Assembly: GCA_017620715.1 (NCBI GenBank)
Contig: JAGAUN010000071.1
Span: forward strand, 1 to 41,334
Length of the DNA: 41,334 nucleotides
Source of the DNA: Muribaculaceae bacterium
Lineage (GTDB): Bacteria; Bacteroidota; Bacteroidia; Bacteroidales; Muribaculaceae
Direction of reading: 5' to 3'
In this document: piece after piece, positions 7,471-17,154 of the stretch
Numbering within the stretch: position 1 is the first letter of the stretch
Layout: every line of letters begins with the position of its first letter
The notes under the pieces: model-generated
Database searches by the model: none
What the model was told of the DNA's origin: nothing
The model's input: only the letters and a program-made list of their open reading frames with translations
Position numbers and translations under genes: made by a program

Positions 7471-8655
7471 ATGACTTATCCCGAAATAATACTTCATCGC
7501 GGCAAAGAGGAGTCGCTGCTGCGTTTTCATCCCTGGGTTTTCTCCGGCGCCATACGCCATCTTCCCAAAGATATAGAGGAGGGCGATGTGGTAAGAGTCT
7601 TTGCCGCCGACGGCCGCATGCTCGGCACAGGCCATTATCAGATAGGCTCTATTGCAGTGAGAATACTTACGTGGGACGATGAGCCTATTGATGACGACTT
7701 CTATGTGCGGCGCCTCACGGCTGCCTACAATATGCGGCGTGCACTGGGCATAGCTTCGCCCGACACTACCGCTTACCGCATGGTGCACGGCGAGGGCGAT
7801 TTCTTGCCCGGACTGATTGTGGATGTGTACGGTGATACCGCCGTGGTACAGGCGCATTCGCCCGGCATGCATTTTGCGCGTAACATGGTGGCTCAGGCCC
7901 TTGTAAAAATCACCGGCTCGGGTATATGCAATGTATACTATAAGTCGGAAACGACATTGCCGTATAAAGCGCAGCTCGATGCCACCAACGAGTATCTGAT
8001 AGGCGATTTTACTACAGATGTGGCTGTGGAACAGGGGCTCAAGTTTCATGTCGATTGGCTGCGCGGCCAAAAGACAGGCTTCTTCGTTGACCAGCGTGAC
8101 AACCGCATGCTGCTCCAGCACTACTCGCACGGGCGCAAAGTGCTCAACATGTTCTGCTACACAGGCGGCTTTTCGGTATATGCACTTCGCGGAGGGGCCA
8201 CGGAGGTCTGCTCGGTCGACAGCTCGGCAAAGGCCATAGCCCTGACTGAGGCCAATGTGGCTCTCAACTTCGCTGATACGGCTCCACATAGGGCCGAGGC
8301 GGTAGATGCATTCGATTACCTCGCTCAGATGCCGACCGGCCGCTATGATCTGATAATACTCGATCCGCCTGCGTTTGCCAAGCACCGTGGCGCGTTGAAA
8401 AACGCCCTGCGCGGCTACCAGCGTCTCAATGCCAGGGCATTCGAGAAGATTGCTCCCGGCGGCATTTTGTTTACCTTCTCATGCTCACAGGCTGTGAGCC
8501 GCGAGCAGTTCCGGCTTGCCGTATTTTCAGCGGCAGCCCAGACCGGGCGACGCGTGCGCATCCTGCATCAGCTCACGCAGCCGGCCGACCATCCGGTCAA
8601 CATCTATCATCCTGAGGGCGAATACCTCAAAGGTCTGGTGCTCTATGTAGAATAA
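7471..8655 (+). CDS. rlmI: Class I SAM-dependent rRNA methyltransferase, RlmI-like
   Basis: Resembles RlmI, which makes 5-methylcytosine in 23S rRNA (C1962 in E. coli). The 394-residue product has an N-terminal PUA-like RNA-binding domain (about 1-80), a central linker, and a Rossmann methyltransferase domain from about 180. The SAM-binding segment Phe-Cys-Tyr-Thr-Gly-Gly-Phe-Ser is followed by the catalytic Asp-Pro-Pro-Ala-Phe-Ala-Lys. A later Phe-Ser-Cys-Ser carries a conserved cysteine. The ATG at 7471, 7 bases after the rseP stop, replaces an upstream start that would overlap rseP. The family is clear. The exact target base is inferred from family membership. Confidence 0.88.
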   Translation: MTYPEIILHRGKEESLLRFHPWVFSGAIRHLPKDIEEGDVVRVFAADGRMLGTGHYQIGSIAVRILTWDDEPIDDDFYVRRLTAAYNMRRALGIASPDTTAYRMVHGEGDFLPGLIVDVYGDTAVVQAHSPGMHFARNMVAQALVKITGSGICNVYYKSETTLPYKAQLDATNEYLIGDFTTDVAVEQGLKFHVDWLRGQKTGFFVDQRDNRMLLQHYSHGRKVLNMFCYTGGFSVYALRGGATEVCSVDSSAKAIALTEANVALNFADTAPHRAEAVDAFDYLAQMPTGRYDLIILDPPAFAKHRGALKNALRGYQRLNARAFEKIAPGGILFTFSCSQAVSREQFRLAVFSAAAQTGRRVRILHQLTQPADHPVNIYHPEGEYLKGLVLYVE

Positions 8656-8686
8656 CAGGAATATCAAAATCTCATACTCCATAATA

Positions 8687-10699
8687 ATGTCAACGATAAC
8701 GAAAGCCCTTATGGCTGCAACAATTTCCCTTACATCAATGGCTTCGACGGGCGCAAAGGCCGAACCGTTCAATTACCACGTAGATAATTTTGCCGATATA
8801 GAAGTGCTCCGCTATCAGGTGCCCGGTTTTGAATCGCTTACTCCGCAGCAGCGCCTCCTTATATATTATCTCACAGAGGCCGCTATTGCCGGCCGCGATA
8901 TACTTTGGGATCAGAACAGCCGTTATGGCCTCGAGTTGCGACAATTGCTCGAATATATCTACACCCATTACGAGGGCGACCGTTCGTCGGCCGATTTCAA
9001 AGCGTTTGAAACCTACCTCAAGCAGGTGTGGTTTGGCAACGGTGTATACCATCACTACTCGATGGATAAATTCACACCAGCATTCTCGCGTGATTTTTTC
9101 ATGGAGCAGTTGGCCAAGGTACCGGTTTCGGTGCAGGGCAAACATACAGCCGAGATTATACGGTTGATTTTCGACCCCGAGTTTCTGCCCAAGAAGGTGA
9201 ATCAAGCCGACGGGGTAGACCTGATTCTCACCTCCGCAACCAATCTTTATGGCGATGGTGTTACCCAGCAGGAGGTTGAGGATTACTATAACGCGCTCAA
9301 GGATACCACCGACGCCACTCCCGTTTCGTATGGTCTCAATACACGTGTGGTGAAGGAAAACGGCCGGATTGTAGAGCAGACATATCGTCTCGGCGGCATG
9401 TATTCCGATGCCATTGCCCGCATTATCGACAATCTTACCAAGGCGCTTGATTATGCTGAAAACGACACTCAGCGCCAGGTGATTGAGAAGCTGATTTCGT
9501 ACTACCGCTCGGGAGATTTGAAAGAGTTTGACGATTACTCTATAGCGTGGGTCAACGATTTGGCCTCGCAGGTTGACTTTATCAACGGTTTCATCGAGAG
9601 CTACGATGACCCGCTGGGGATGACCGGCAACTGGGAATCGATTGTCAATTTTAAAAATATACCCGCGAGTCACCGCACCGAGGTGATTTCCGATAATGCA
9701 CAGTGGTTTGAAGATCATTCGCCTGTAGATGCACGTTTCCGCAAAGAAAAGGTAAAAGGAGTGTCAGCCAAAGTGATTACAGCCGCGATACTCGCCGGCG
9801 ATTCCTACCCCGCTACCCCTATCGGCATCAACTTGCCCAACGCCAACTGGATACGTGCCGTTCACGGTTCGAAATCGGTAACAATTGAAAATATCACTGA
9901 AGCCTACGACGCTGCATCGCACGGCAATGGATTCAACGAGGAATTTGTGCCCGATACTGCTATCTGCAGTCTGATGGACCGCTATCTCTTCATCACCGAT
10001 AATCTCCATACCGACCTGCACGAATGTCTCGGTCACGGTTCAGGACGTTTGCTGCCCGGTGTTGACCCCGACGCTCTCAAAGCGCACGGTTCTACACTCG
10101 AAGAGGCCCGTGCCGACCTTTTCGCTCTGTATTATCTGGCTGATCCCAAGCTCATCGAGCTCGGCCTGCTCGATAACCCCGATGCCTACAAAGCCGAATA
10201 TTATAAGTATATGCTCAATGGTCTCATGACCCAATTGATGCGCATAGAGCCCGGTAAGGATGTGGAGGAAGCGCATATGCGCAACCGCAAGCTCATAGCC
10301 GAATGGGCACTGCGTGCAGGCGCCCCCAAAAAGGTGGTGGAACTGGTTAAGCAAAACGGCAAGACCTATCTCGTAATCAATGATTATGAGGCTTTAAGAG
10401 GTCTCTTCGGGAAATTGCTTGCCGAGATACAGCGCATAAAGAGCGAGGGCGATTACGAAGCCGGGCGCCGTCTTGTAGAGGAATATGCTGTGAAGGTTGA
10501 TCCCGAACTCCATCGCGAGGTGCTCGACCGCTACAGTCATCTCTCCATCGCTCCATACAAAGGCTTTGTCAATCCGGTTTATACTCTCGTGACAGATTCC
10601 GAGGGTCAGCCCGTTGATGTTACCATCAGTTACGAAGAAGATTATCCGGCACAGATGCTCCGCTACGGCCGCGATTATTCCCCGCTTACAAGTAAGTGA
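8687..10699 (+). CDS. Dipeptidyl peptidase III-like metallopeptidase (M49), probably exported
   Basis: Zinc exopeptidase of family M49, which removes dipeptides from the N-terminus of short peptides. At 670 residues it is close to the length of the Bacteroides enzyme. The six-residue zinc motif His-Glu-Cys-Leu-Gly-His is at 445-450, and the second motif Glu-Glu-Ala-Arg-Ala-Asp is at 472-477. His445, His450 and Glu473 are the expected ligands and Glu446 the catalytic base. The Cys inside the motif replaces the Leu of eukaryotic enzymes. The N-terminus (about 1-25, ending Ala-Lys-Ala) looks like a signal peptide, suggesting a periplasmic role in peptide use. It lies 31 bases after rlmI, and recR starts inside its stop codon. 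Confidence 0.88.
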   Translation: MSTITKALMAATISLTSMASTGAKAEPFNYHVDNFADIEVLRYQVPGFESLTPQQRLLIYYLTEAAIAGRDILWDQNSRYGLELRQLLEYIYTHYEGDRSSADFKAFETYLKQVWFGNGVYHHYSMDKFTPAFSRDFFMEQLAKVPVSVQGKHTAEIIRLIFDPEFLPKKVNQADGVDLILTSATNLYGDGVTQQEVEDYYNALKDTTDATPVSYGLNTRVVKENGRIVEQTYRLGGMYSDAIARIIDNLTKALDYAENDTQRQVIEKLISYYRSGDLKEFDDYSIAWVNDLASQVDFINGFIESYDDPLGMTGNWESIVNFKNIPASHRTEVISDNAQWFEDHSPVDARFRKEKVKGVSAKVITAAILAGDSYPATPIGINLPNANWIRAVHGSKSVTIENITEAYDAASHGNGFNEEFVPDTAICSLMDRYLFITDNLHTDLHECLGHGSGRLLPGVDPDALKAHGSTLEEARADLFALYYLADPKLIELGLLDNPDAYKAEYYKYMLNGLMTQLMRIEPGKDVEEAHMRNRKLIAEWALRAGAPKKVVELVKQNGKTYLVINDYEALRGLFGKLLAEIQRIKSEGDYEAGRRLVEEYAVKVDPELHREVLDRYSHLSIAPYKGFVNPVYTLVTDSEGQPVDVTISYEEDYPAQMLRYGRDYSPLTSK

Positions 10700-11331
10700 T
10701 GATTCACGAAGAGTTTGCTTCTAATCTGCTTGAAACCGCGGTGACCGAGCTCTCGCGTCTACCCGGTGTAGGTAGGAAAACGGCCTTGCGTCTGGCCCTC
10801 CATCTGCTTCGCAGAGACGAGAGTCAGAGCGTAGCTTTAGGCGAGGCTATCATCGACCTGCGCCGCAACATACGCTATTGCCGTCAATGCCATAATATCT
10901 CGGAGACAGACTTATGCGCAGTATGCTCGTCGCCTACACGCCAACAGAGCACTGTGTGTGTGGTTGAGAATGTATCGGATGTAATGGCCATTGAGCGAAC
11001 CCGCCAGTATCAAGGCGTGTACCACGTGCTCGGAGGGGTGATTTCTCCTATGGATGGCATCGGCCCCGATATGATAGAGATTGAATCACTGGTGGAGCGT
11101 GTGGCTTCGGGGAGTGTAGAGGAAGTGATCTTAGCCCTGCCCGCCACTATGGAGGGCGATACCACAAACTTCTATATATACCGCAAACTGTCGGCCTATC
11201 CCGAGGTAAAGATTACGCAGCTTGCCCGCGGTGTGGCTATAGGCAACGAACTCGAGTATACCGACGAGGTTACGCTTGGCCGTAGCCTCATACACCGCAC
11301 ATTGTTCAGCGAATCCTTCACACAGAGATGA
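10699..11331 (+). CDS. recR: Recombination mediator RecR
   Basis: RecR forms a ring-shaped clamp that, with RecO, loads RecA on gapped DNA during recombinational repair. The 210-residue product shows an N-terminal helix-hairpin-helix (Leu-Pro-Gly-Val-Gly-Arg-Lys-Thr-Ala at 21-29). A zinc finger with Cys61, Cys64, Cys73 and Cys76 follows, then a Toprim domain (Val-Val-Glu-Asn onward) and a C-terminal Walker-B-like end. The ATG at 10699 overlaps the preceding TGA by one base. A GTG one codon upstream is also open. Translational coupling to the peptidase gene is likely. Confidence 0.95.
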   Translation: MIHEEFASNLLETAVTELSRLPGVGRKTALRLALHLLRRDESQSVALGEAIIDLRRNIRYCRQCHNISETDLCAVCSSPTRQQSTVCVVENVSDVMAIERTRQYQGVYHVLGGVISPMDGIGPDMIEIESLVERVASGSVEEVILALPATMEGDTTNFYIYRKLSAYPEVKITQLARGVAIGNELEYTDEVTLGRSLIHRTLFSESFTQR

Positions 11332-11843
11332 TTACCGATGGTGTTATATATCTGCGTGCACCTGAGCCTATTGATCTGGAGCCGATGTATGAGGTGGAAA
11401 ACGACCGCTCGCTGTGGCTTTTCAGCGCAGTGCGTGCGCCGATGTCGAAATATCGCATCAAGGAGTTTGTGACCTCATACGATGCCAATATACTTGCTAC
11501 CGACAGCGGGCGTTTCACCGCCTGCCGCGTAGAGGATAATTCGGTGGTGGGGTTCGTAGACTATTTTGAACTCGATGCCGTGAACCGCCGGGCAGGTATA
11601 GGGTTGGTGATACGGCACGATGAGCGCGGACACAGCTACGGTACACGTTGCATCAGCCTTTTAGCCGACTACTTTGGCGGTGAACTGGGGCTGCATTCCC
11701 TTTGGGCGGTGATTTCGCAAAGCAACAAGGCATCTCAGGCCTCTTTCGAGGCCGCGGGGTTTAAATCTTCGGGATGTCTGCGCAGCTGGATTCGCAACGG
11801 ACAAAGCTATACCGATGCACTTATATACCAGCGTATTCTCTAA
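11328..11843 (+). CDS. GNAT-family N-acetyltransferase
   Basis: A 171-residue GCN5-related acetyltransferase that moves acetyl from acetyl-CoA to an amine. The pattern is that of the RimJ/RimL/SpeG subgroup: an Ile-Tyr-Leu-Arg-Ala-Pro-Glu start, a central beta-strand with Val-Val-Gly-Phe-Val-Asp, an acetyl-CoA loop around Glu-Arg-Gly-His-Ser-Tyr-Gly-Thr (a variant of Arg-x2-Gly-x-Gly/Ala), and an Asn-Lys-Ala-Ser...Phe-Glu-Ala-Ala-Gly-Phe end. Substrate could be a protein N-terminus, a polyamine or another small amine; sequence alone does not decide. Its ATG overlaps the recR stop by four bases, making it the last gene of the dxr run. Confidence 0.88.
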   Translation: MITDGVIYLRAPEPIDLEPMYEVENDRSLWLFSAVRAPMSKYRIKEFVTSYDANILATDSGRFTACRVEDNSVVGFVDYFELDAVNRRAGIGLVIRHDERGHSYGTRCISLLADYFGGELGLHSLWAVISQSNKASQASFEAAGFKSSGCLRSWIRNGQSYTDALIYQRIL

Positions 11844-11875
11844 GGGCCGTTAACATTTATTGTCGAACCGGCTCT
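11843..11875. terminator. Possible hairpin between convergent gene ends
   Basis: AGGGCCG (11843-11849) can pair with CGGCTCT (11869-11875), including one G-U pair, around a 19-base loop. It sits between the GNAT gene and the convergent kdsA gene, where a terminator is expected. There is no good T-tract and the loop is long, so the call is weak. Confidence 0.3.
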
Positions 11876-11879
11876 AAGC

Positions 11880-12704
11880 CTAAAAATCGGCAACCGTCTT
11901 GCGTATCGCGGTGAGTTGCTCCAGAAGTTTGGGAAGCTCGTCAAGTGGAAGCATATTGGCTCCGTCGCTCTTGGCCGAGTGGGGAGTGGGGTGAGTCTCT
12001 ATAAATAGACCGTCGACTCCCACTGCAACTCCGGCACGTGCTATGGTTGCAATAAGGTCGGGGCGACCGCCGGTAACTCCGGCCGGCTGATTGGGCTGCT
12101 GTAGCGAATGTGTGGCGTCGAGTATCACGGGGCAGCCGAACGACTGCATGGTGGGTATGCCGCGATAGTCGACAATCAAGTCCTGATATCCGAACGAAAC
12201 GCCGCGCTCGGTCACGGCCACCTGATTGTTGCCGGCATCACGTACCTTCTGCACGGCAAACTGCATTGCTTCGGGCGACAGAAACTGGCCTTTCTTTATA
12301 TTCACCACTTTGCCGGTACGGGCAGCTGCTATGAGCAAATCGGTCTGGCGGCATAGAAAAGCCGGAATCTGGAGCACATCGACAAATTCGGCTGCAACGC
12401 CTGCCTCCTCGGGGGAGTGGATATCGGTGACAACCGGGCATCCGAAGGTCTGACGTATCTTTGCGAGTATGGTCAGGGCTTCGAGGTCGCCTATGCCGGT
12501 AAAGGAATCAATGCGGGAACGATTGGCCTTGCGGTACGAGCCCTTGAAGATATAGGGTATATTGAGACGGGCTGTGGTTGCCGTAATCTTTTCGGCAATT
12601 TCCATAGCCATTTTCTCTCCCTCAATCACGCACGGGCCTGCGAGGAGAAAGAAATTGTCGCGCGGGGAAAGTGGCTTTATTATATCAGAAGCAGAAGTAC
12701 TCAT
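11880..12704 (-). CDS. kdsA: 3-deoxy-8-phosphooctulonate synthase
   Basis: Condenses phosphoenolpyruvate and arabinose 5-phosphate to KDO 8-phosphate for the LPS inner core. The 274-residue product shows the DAHP/KDO8P synthase hallmarks: Ala-Gly-Pro-Cys-Val-Ile-Glu near residue 20, Phe-Lys-Gly-Ser-Tyr-Arg-Lys-Ala-Asn-Arg, Thr-Asp-Ile-His, Leu-Gln-Ile-Pro-Ala-Phe-Leu-Cys-Arg-Gln-Thr-Asp, Asn-Ile-Lys-Lys-Gly-Gln, and Glu-Thr-His-Pro near the end. The Cys near residue 23 suggests a metal-dependent type, which is inference. The ATG at 12704 is chosen; the longer frame overlaps rsmE. It is the last gene of a seven-gene run, 11 bases after rsmE. Confidence 0.95.
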   Translation of the reverse strand: MSTSASDIIKPLSPRDNFFLLAGPCVIEGEKMAMEIAEKITATTARLNIPYIFKGSYRKANRSRIDSFTGIGDLEALTILAKIRQTFGCPVVTDIHSPEEAGVAAEFVDVLQIPAFLCRQTDLLIAAARTGKVVNIKKGQFLSPEAMQFAVQKVRDAGNNQVAVTERGVSFGYQDLIVDYRGIPTMQSFGCPVILDATHSLQQPNQPAGVTGGRPDLIATIARAGVAVGVDGLFIETHPTPHSAKSDGANMLPLDELPKLLEQLTAIRKTVADF

Positions 12705-12715
12705 TATGCTTGGTA

Positions 12716-13429
12716 TTATATAGATGAAAGTTGATTCACGATATGTAGGGTAGAGCAGGCGAAGATGGCGGCTGTCTCGGTGCGGAGCCGATTGTCGCCT
12801 AAGGTTACGGGCTGCCATCCGGCATCAAGCGCCGATGTTATCTCTGTGGAATCGAAGTCGCCTTCCGGCCCTATCATTACAACAGCCGATTGCCCGGGCT
12901 TATAACACCGGGCGAGCAGATGCCGCTCAATTGATTGGTCGCAATAGGCCACGAAGCGCATGCGGTCAGAGTAGTCGGCTATTACTTTCGAAACGGGAGT
13001 CATAGGCATGATTTCGGGCAAGACACTTTTGAGAGACTGCTTCATGGCGGCAACTGCAATTTTTTGCAAACGCTCTACCTTGATTTCCTTTCGTTCGGAG
13101 CGACGGCAAAGAAGCGGTACTATGCGGTTCACACCTATTTCGGTTAGTTTCTCCACCATCCACTCCATACGGTCCATGTGCTTGGTGGGGGCTACGGCTA
13201 CGGTGATATGTTGTGCCCACGGCAGCGGAGCGTCGATACAGTCGATTATCTCCACGGTGGCGTGTCGGGGATGCGCCTGAGTAAGTACGCAGTGATATCT
13301 GTGCCCGCATCCGTCTATTACGTCGAGTTGCGAGCCCTCGGTCATGCGAAGCACCCTTACACAGTGCCCTGAATCGCTTTCGGGGAGCGTGTGCGTTTGC
13401 AGTATGTCGGGCGCGTAAAATATTATCAT
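12716..13429 (-). CDS. rsmE: 16S rRNA (uracil-1498-N3)-methyltransferase
   Basis: SPOUT-class methyltransferase that makes m3U1498 in 16S rRNA using SAM. The 237-residue product has an N-terminal PUA-like domain (starting Met-Ile-Ile-Phe-Tyr) and a C-terminal knotted methyltransferase domain. Family motifs present are Glu-Trp-Met-Val-Glu-Lys-Leu-Thr-Glu-Ile-Gly, Arg-Ser-Glu-Arg, Gln-Ser, Ile-Gly-Pro-Glu-Gly-Asp-Phe and Leu-Gly-x-Asn-Arg-Leu-Arg-x-Glu-Thr-Ala. The ATG at 13429 overlaps the stop of the upstream MFS gene by four bases, which points to translational coupling. A longer open frame extends upstream but lacks homology. Confidence 0.94.
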   Translation of the reverse strand: MIIFYAPDILQTHTLPESDSGHCVRVLRMTEGSQLDVIDGCGHRYHCVLTQAHPRHATVEIIDCIDAPLPWAQHITVAVAPTKHMDRMEWMVEKLTEIGVNRIVPLLCRRSERKEIKVERLQKIAVAAMKQSLKSVLPEIMPMTPVSKVIADYSDRMRFVAYCDQSIERHLLARCYKPGQSAVVMIGPEGDFDSTEITSALDAGWQPVTLGDNRLRTETAAIFACSTLHIVNQLSSI

Positions 13430-14838
13430 GTCGGGTTGGTGTCGGTTTCGGTCACATATCCGGGCGCGGCTTCCCCGTCGGCGTCGGCAGCCTGGGCGGC
13501 TGTAATTCTGGCATGGCCGGCAGGATGAGCCGGGTGCTTGAACACCAGCCAGAAAGCAACGGCTACTACGAGAGCGTATCCGGCAAAGATATACCATACG
13601 GTAGTCCAGTCGCCAACCATATAGCTACCCTCCCAGTGACAGTAGTGATTTACTACGGCTCCGGCCGACAGTGTGCCTATTGTGGCGCCGAGACCGTTGG
13701 TCATGAGCATAAACAGGCCCTGTGCCGATGCTTTTACCGAGTCATTGCATTTTTGGTCTACAAACAGTCCGCCCGATACATTGAAGAAGTCGAAGGCCAC
13801 GCCGTATACAATACATGAGAGAATGAAGAGCAATACGGCCGGCATTGCGGGGCCGCCGAGACCGAAAAGGCCGAAACGAAGCACCCACGCCGTCATAGCC
13901 ATCATCATTACTATCTTGATGCCGAAGCGGCGAAGGAAAAACGGAATGAGCAGAATGCACATTGCCTCCGATATCTGCGAAATAGATATGAGCATGTTGG
14001 AGTTGGTGGCCGCAAAGCTGTTGCGAATCATCTCATCGAAGCCCGGACTCTGGAAGTGTGTGAGAAACGGGCCGGCAAAGCCGTTGGTAATCTGAAGCGA
14101 CATGCCGAGCAGCATAGAGAAGATGAAGAAGAGAGCCATCTGGCGGTCTTTGAACAGCTTGAACGCATTGAGGCCGAGCATTTCGGCAACCGATTTCTTT
14201 TCGTCGTCGGTATTCTTGGCAAGCGGGCACTCGGGCAATGTGAGGCAGTAGAGGAACATTACCACTGACAATATGCCCGATACCAGGAACTGCATGTAGG
14301 TATACTGGAATTTGTAGTCGTTGGCCCCGATTGTAAATTCAAATCCCCCCTCAGGAGAGTATGCGGCACAGTTTACAAACCACATGGTGGCTATGAAGCC
14401 CACGGTGCCAAGCACTCTGATGGGCGGAAAATCCTTCACAGTGTCGAGCCCCGAACGCCGCAGTGTGATAAATGCCGCGGTATTGCTCAGCGCAAGAGTA
14501 GGCATATAGAAAGCCACGCTAAGCGTGTAAATGGCTATGAACAGTGCTTTCGAGGGAGTTTCGTAGCTGTAACCGATAACGCAAAGCGCAATCATGCATG
14601 CACCGGCCAGAAGGTGACATAGCCCGAGCAATCTTTGCGGCTGTATGAACTTGTCGGCCACAATGCCCATAAGTGTGGGCATGAATATCGACACTATACC
14701 CTGAATGGCATAAAACCAGGCTATTTCGTTGCCCATACCGGCTTTCCCCAGATAGTTGCCCATGCAGGTGAGATAGGCTCCCCACACGGCAAACTCGAGG
14801 AAGTTCATTACTGAGAGTTTGATTTTGATTGCTGACAT
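13426..14838 (-). CDS. MFS transporter, nucleoside:H+ symporter type
   Basis: A 470-residue inner-membrane protein with about 12 hydrophobic segments. The start Leu-Ser-Val-Met-Asn-Phe-Leu-Glu-Phe-Ala-Val-Trp-Gly-Ala-Tyr and the loop Met-Pro-Thr-Leu-Met-Gly-Ile-Val-Ala-Asp-Lys are characteristic of the NupG/XapB nucleoside:H+ symporter family. A later Arg-Val-Leu-Gly-Thr-Val-Gly-Phe segment fits too. It probably imports nucleosides with protons for salvage; specificity is inferred. The last ~35 residues are hydrophilic and Ala/Asp-rich, probably a cytoplasmic tail. It starts 19 bases after the upstream nuclease-family gene and overlaps rsmE by four bases. Confidence 0.85.
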   Translation of the reverse strand: MSAIKIKLSVMNFLEFAVWGAYLTCMGNYLGKAGMGNEIAWFYAIQGIVSIFMPTLMGIVADKFIQPQRLLGLCHLLAGACMIALCVIGYSYETPSKALFIAIYTLSVAFYMPTLALSNTAAFITLRRSGLDTVKDFPPIRVLGTVGFIATMWFVNCAAYSPEGGFEFTIGANDYKFQYTYMQFLVSGILSVVMFLYCLTLPECPLAKNTDDEKKSVAEMLGLNAFKLFKDRQMALFFIFSMLLGMSLQITNGFAGPFLTHFQSPGFDEMIRNSFAATNSNMLISISQISEAMCILLIPFFLRRFGIKIVMMMAMTAWVLRFGLFGLGGPAMPAVLLFILSCIVYGVAFDFFNVSGGLFVDQKCNDSVKASAQGLFMLMTNGLGATIGTLSAGAVVNHYCHWEGSYMVGDWTTVWYIFAGYALVVAVAFWLVFKHPAHPAGHARITAAQAADADGEAAPGYVTETDTNPT

Positions 14839-14857
14839 AGCTTATTGCGTAATATTG

Positions 14858-15511
14858 TTAGGCTTTATTATTGCTGCGTTTGCGTTTCAGTATTTCGTTC
14901 ACGCGGGCCGCTTCTTCGTATTGTTCTTTGTCAATGAGGCGGTTGAGTGTACGCTCGAGTTCTTCGATAGTGAAGTTCTCAAGGCGGGAGTAAGGCGAGT
15001 CGCTGTCTGTCTCATCGGGCGTATCGCTGTCGTCTGTGTAAACGGGAGCGCCATCGGCGGCCTCCTCATCCTCCCGGTCGGTATCGTCTGTCTGTGTATC
15101 CATCAGAAATCCTGTCTCTTTCAGTATTTCGGGAGTGGTGTAGATAGGGGAGCCGGTGCGCATTGCTATGGCAATGGCATCGGAGGTGCGCGAGTCGATG
15201 CGTATCACCCTGTCGTCGGAAGCAAATGTGAGCTCCGATGAAAAGATGCCGTCCTCAAACCGGTATATGAATACCTCCTTGAGTCTCACTCCGAAAGCAT
15301 GTGCGAAACTCACAAAAAGGTCGTGAGTCATGGGCCTGGGGGGAGTAATGCTTTCCATCCGCATCGCTATTGACTGTGCTTCGGCCGCGCCTATTACTAC
15401 CGGTATGCGGTATGGCCCGTTTTCCTGGGCCAGAATCAGTGCGTATGCTCCCGATTGAATCTGGGAGTATGAAATGCCGAGCACTGTGAGACGTATCCTT
15501 TCTGAACTCAT
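14858..15511 (-). CDS. Bifunctional nuclease-family (DUF151) protein with UVR-like C-terminus
   Basis: A 217-residue protein. Residues about 1-140 match the BFN/DUF151 domain: Val-Leu-Gly-Ile-Ser-Tyr-Ser near the start, Ile-Pro-Val-Val-Ile-Gly-Ala-Ala-Glu-Ala, and Arg-Ile-Asp-Ser-Arg-Thr-Ser-Asp-Ala-Ile-Ala-Ile-Ala-Met-Arg. An acidic low-complexity linker (about 140-180, rich in Asp and Thr) follows. The C-terminal 35 residues resemble a UvrB/UvrC interaction motif (Leu-Ile-Asp-Lys-Glu-x-Tyr-Glu-x-Ala-Ala). Nuclease activity has been described for plant and some bacterial relatives; the bacterial role is poorly defined. The start codon overlaps the mnmA stop by one base. Confidence 0.88.
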   Translation of the reverse strand: MSSERIRLTVLGISYSQIQSGAYALILAQENGPYRIPVVIGAAEAQSIAMRMESITPPRPMTHDLFVSFAHAFGVRLKEVFIYRFEDGIFSSELTFASDDRVIRIDSRTSDAIAIAMRTGSPIYTTPEILKETGFLMDTQTDDTDREDEEAADGAPVYTDDSDTPDETDSDSPYSRLENFTIEELERTLNRLIDKEQYEEAARVNEILKRKRSNNKA

Positions 15512-16617
15512 TATGGTATAGAAATAATAGGTGTTTGAGGCTCTGAGTCGGGGTCGGCCGTAATCATTCCGCTGCCCAGGCAGAGTTTTGCCTGCGGATT
15601 ATATATCACGGCAAACTGTCCGGGTGCTATGCCCTGTACTTTCTCAACGCTTTCAATCATATAGCGGTTGGTATCGATGCGCGAGAGCTTGCCGTGCAGA
15701 AATTCGGGGGAGTGGCGATTCTTAAAACGTATCTCAACGGAGTCGCACTCTCCGGGCCACGGGTCTTCGGTTATCCAGTGCATGTGCTCCAGATGCAGGG
15801 AGTGGCCGTATTGCTTCTCGGTATCAAAGCCGCAGGATACGTATATCACATTGTCGTGTACATTCTTACGTACCACATACCAGGGGCCTCCACTTAGTCC
15901 GAGACCTTTGCGCTGGCCTATGGTGTGGAACCAGAATCCGCGGTGTGTGCCCAGTTTGCGACCGGTCTCCAGTTCTATTATAGGGCCGGGCTTTTCGCCG
16001 AGGTGACGGCGCAGAAAGTCGTTGTAGTTGATTTTTCCGAGGAAACATATGCCCTGACTGTCGCGACGCAGGGCATTGGGCAGACCGGTGGCAATGGCTG
16101 TTTCGCGCACCTGCGCTTTAGGCATGTCGCCTATAGGGAAAATCAGATGGCTCAACTGTGAATAGTCGATGCGGGCAAGGAAATCGGTCTGATCCTTGAC
16201 CGGGTCAACACCTGTGCCGAGATACTTTTTGCCGTCGATGATATGGGTGGTAGCGTAGTGTCCGGTAGCTGTCAGGTCGAACTCATGGCCCCATCGCTCC
16301 TCAAAGTAGCCGAACTTGATGATTTTGTTGCACATCACGTCGGGATTGGGGGTGAAGCCCTCTCTTACGTTGCGCAGGGCGTATTGCATCACGTGTTCCC
16401 AGTATTCCTCGTGAAGCGATACTATCTCGAGGGGCAGCCCGTAGCGGCGTGCTGTCAGGCGGCACATTTCAATATCTTCTTCAGCCGAGCAGTCGCCGCG
16501 GCCGTCGTCCATGCCGATGCGTATATAGAAGAGGTGAAGGTCGTGTCCCTCCTCTACGAGTTTGTGCACAGCTACAGCGCTGTCAACCCCTCCCGATATA
16601 AGTACGGCTATCTTCAT
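15511..16617 (-). CDS. mnmA: tRNA-specific 2-thiouridylase MnmA
   Basis: Puts the 2-thio group on the wobble uridine (U34) of Lys, Glu and Gln tRNAs, using ATP and sulfur relayed from a desulfurase. The 368-residue product has the PP-loop Ser-Gly-Gly-Val-Asp-Ser at 8-13. The two catalytic cysteines are Cys96 (Asn-Pro-Asp-Val-Met-Cys-Asn) and Cys191 (Ser-Gln-Gly-Ile-Cys-Phe). Further motifs are Thr-Gly-His-Tyr-Ala and [10 protein letters not shown]. Bacteroidetes often have two MnmA paralogues, and which one this is cannot be told here. It follows the DoxX gene after six bases. Confidence 0.95.
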   Translation of the reverse strand: MKIAVLISGGVDSAVAVHKLVEEGHDLHLFYIRIGMDDGRGDCSAEEDIEMCRLTARRYGLPLEIVSLHEEYWEHVMQYALRNVREGFTPNPDVMCNKIIKFGYFEERWGHEFDLTATGHYATTHIIDGKKYLGTGVDPVKDQTDFLARIDYSQLSHLIFPIGDMPKAQVRETAIATGLPNALRRDSQGICFLGKINYNDFLRRHLGEKPGPIIELETGRKLGTHRGFWFHTIGQRKGLGLSGGPWYVVRKNVHDNVIYVSCGFDTEKQYGHSLHLEHMHWITEDPWPGECDSVEIRFKNRHSPEFLHGKLSRIDTNRYMIESVEKVQGIAPGQFAVIYNPQAKLCLGSGMITADPDSEPQTPIISIP

Positions 16618-16623
16618 GTCAGG

Positions 16624-17133
16624 CTATACTTCGTCAAGCTCCTCTTTCTCATCTTTGCCCTGACGCGAAATCAGGTATATCGACAGAAGGTAGTCGAGCG
16701 AAATTTTGCCCGGGCCGGCCAGAAGCAAAAACAGGTAAATGCCGATAAACATCACGGGCAGGTATCCGGGCTGCGTGCTGTCGAGTCCATAGGCCGAAAT
16801 GTGCGGGAGCATATCGTGGAGTATGTAGTATTCGGCCGCCATCATGGAGAGTATGGGCGGTATGGTGGAAAGACGTGTGAGAAATCCAACCATGATAAGC
16901 AACGAGCACACCAGTTCTATCACTATCATTATGATAAGGCATGCCTCCGACGACATGCCCAGTACGCTGGGGAAGGTAGATACCATCTCGTTGTAATTGA
17001 CAAGGTGGCGTATGCCGAACTGCATGAACATGATGCCGACGAAAAGGCGCATGAACAGTCGGGCAAGGTTGCTGTAGGTATAGCCTGAAAATCTCACGAA
17101 GAGGCGGGCGGCAGTATCTTTTAAGGTGCTCAT
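16624..17133 (-). CDS. DoxX-family membrane protein
   Basis: A 169-residue inner-membrane protein with four hydrophobic segments (about residues 24-45, 65-85, 90-108 and 120-140). The DoxX pattern is an Arg-Leu-Phe-x-Gly-x2-Phe-x2-Phe-Gly-x-Arg-His segment in the first helix and Glu-Leu-x-Cys-Ser-Leu-Leu-Ile in the second. The last 25 residues are charged and likely cytoplasmic. DoxX proteins are linked to quinone or redox processes in a few organisms, but no activity can be assigned here. It lies between a thioredoxin-like exported protein and mnmA in one transcription run. Confidence 0.8.
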   Translation of the reverse strand: MSTLKDTAARLFVRFSGYTYSNLARLFMRLFVGIMFMQFGIRHLVNYNEMVSTFPSVLGMSSEACLIIMIVIELVCSLLIMVGFLTRLSTIPPILSMMAAEYYILHDMLPHISAYGLDSTQPGYLPVMFIGIYLFLLLAGPGKISLDYLLSIYLISRQGKDEKEELDEV

Positions 17134-17154
17134 AGCTTATTATATGGCTTTGAA

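Noticed and set aside
7456-8385. A 309-codon minus-strand open frame inside rlmI
   Set aside because: rlmI on the plus strand has full methyltransferase motifs; the mirror frame shows none.
16243-17088. A 281-codon plus-strand open frame across mnmA and DoxX
   Set aside because: It is antisense to two well-supported genes and its composition is His/Tyr/Val-rich shadow sequence.
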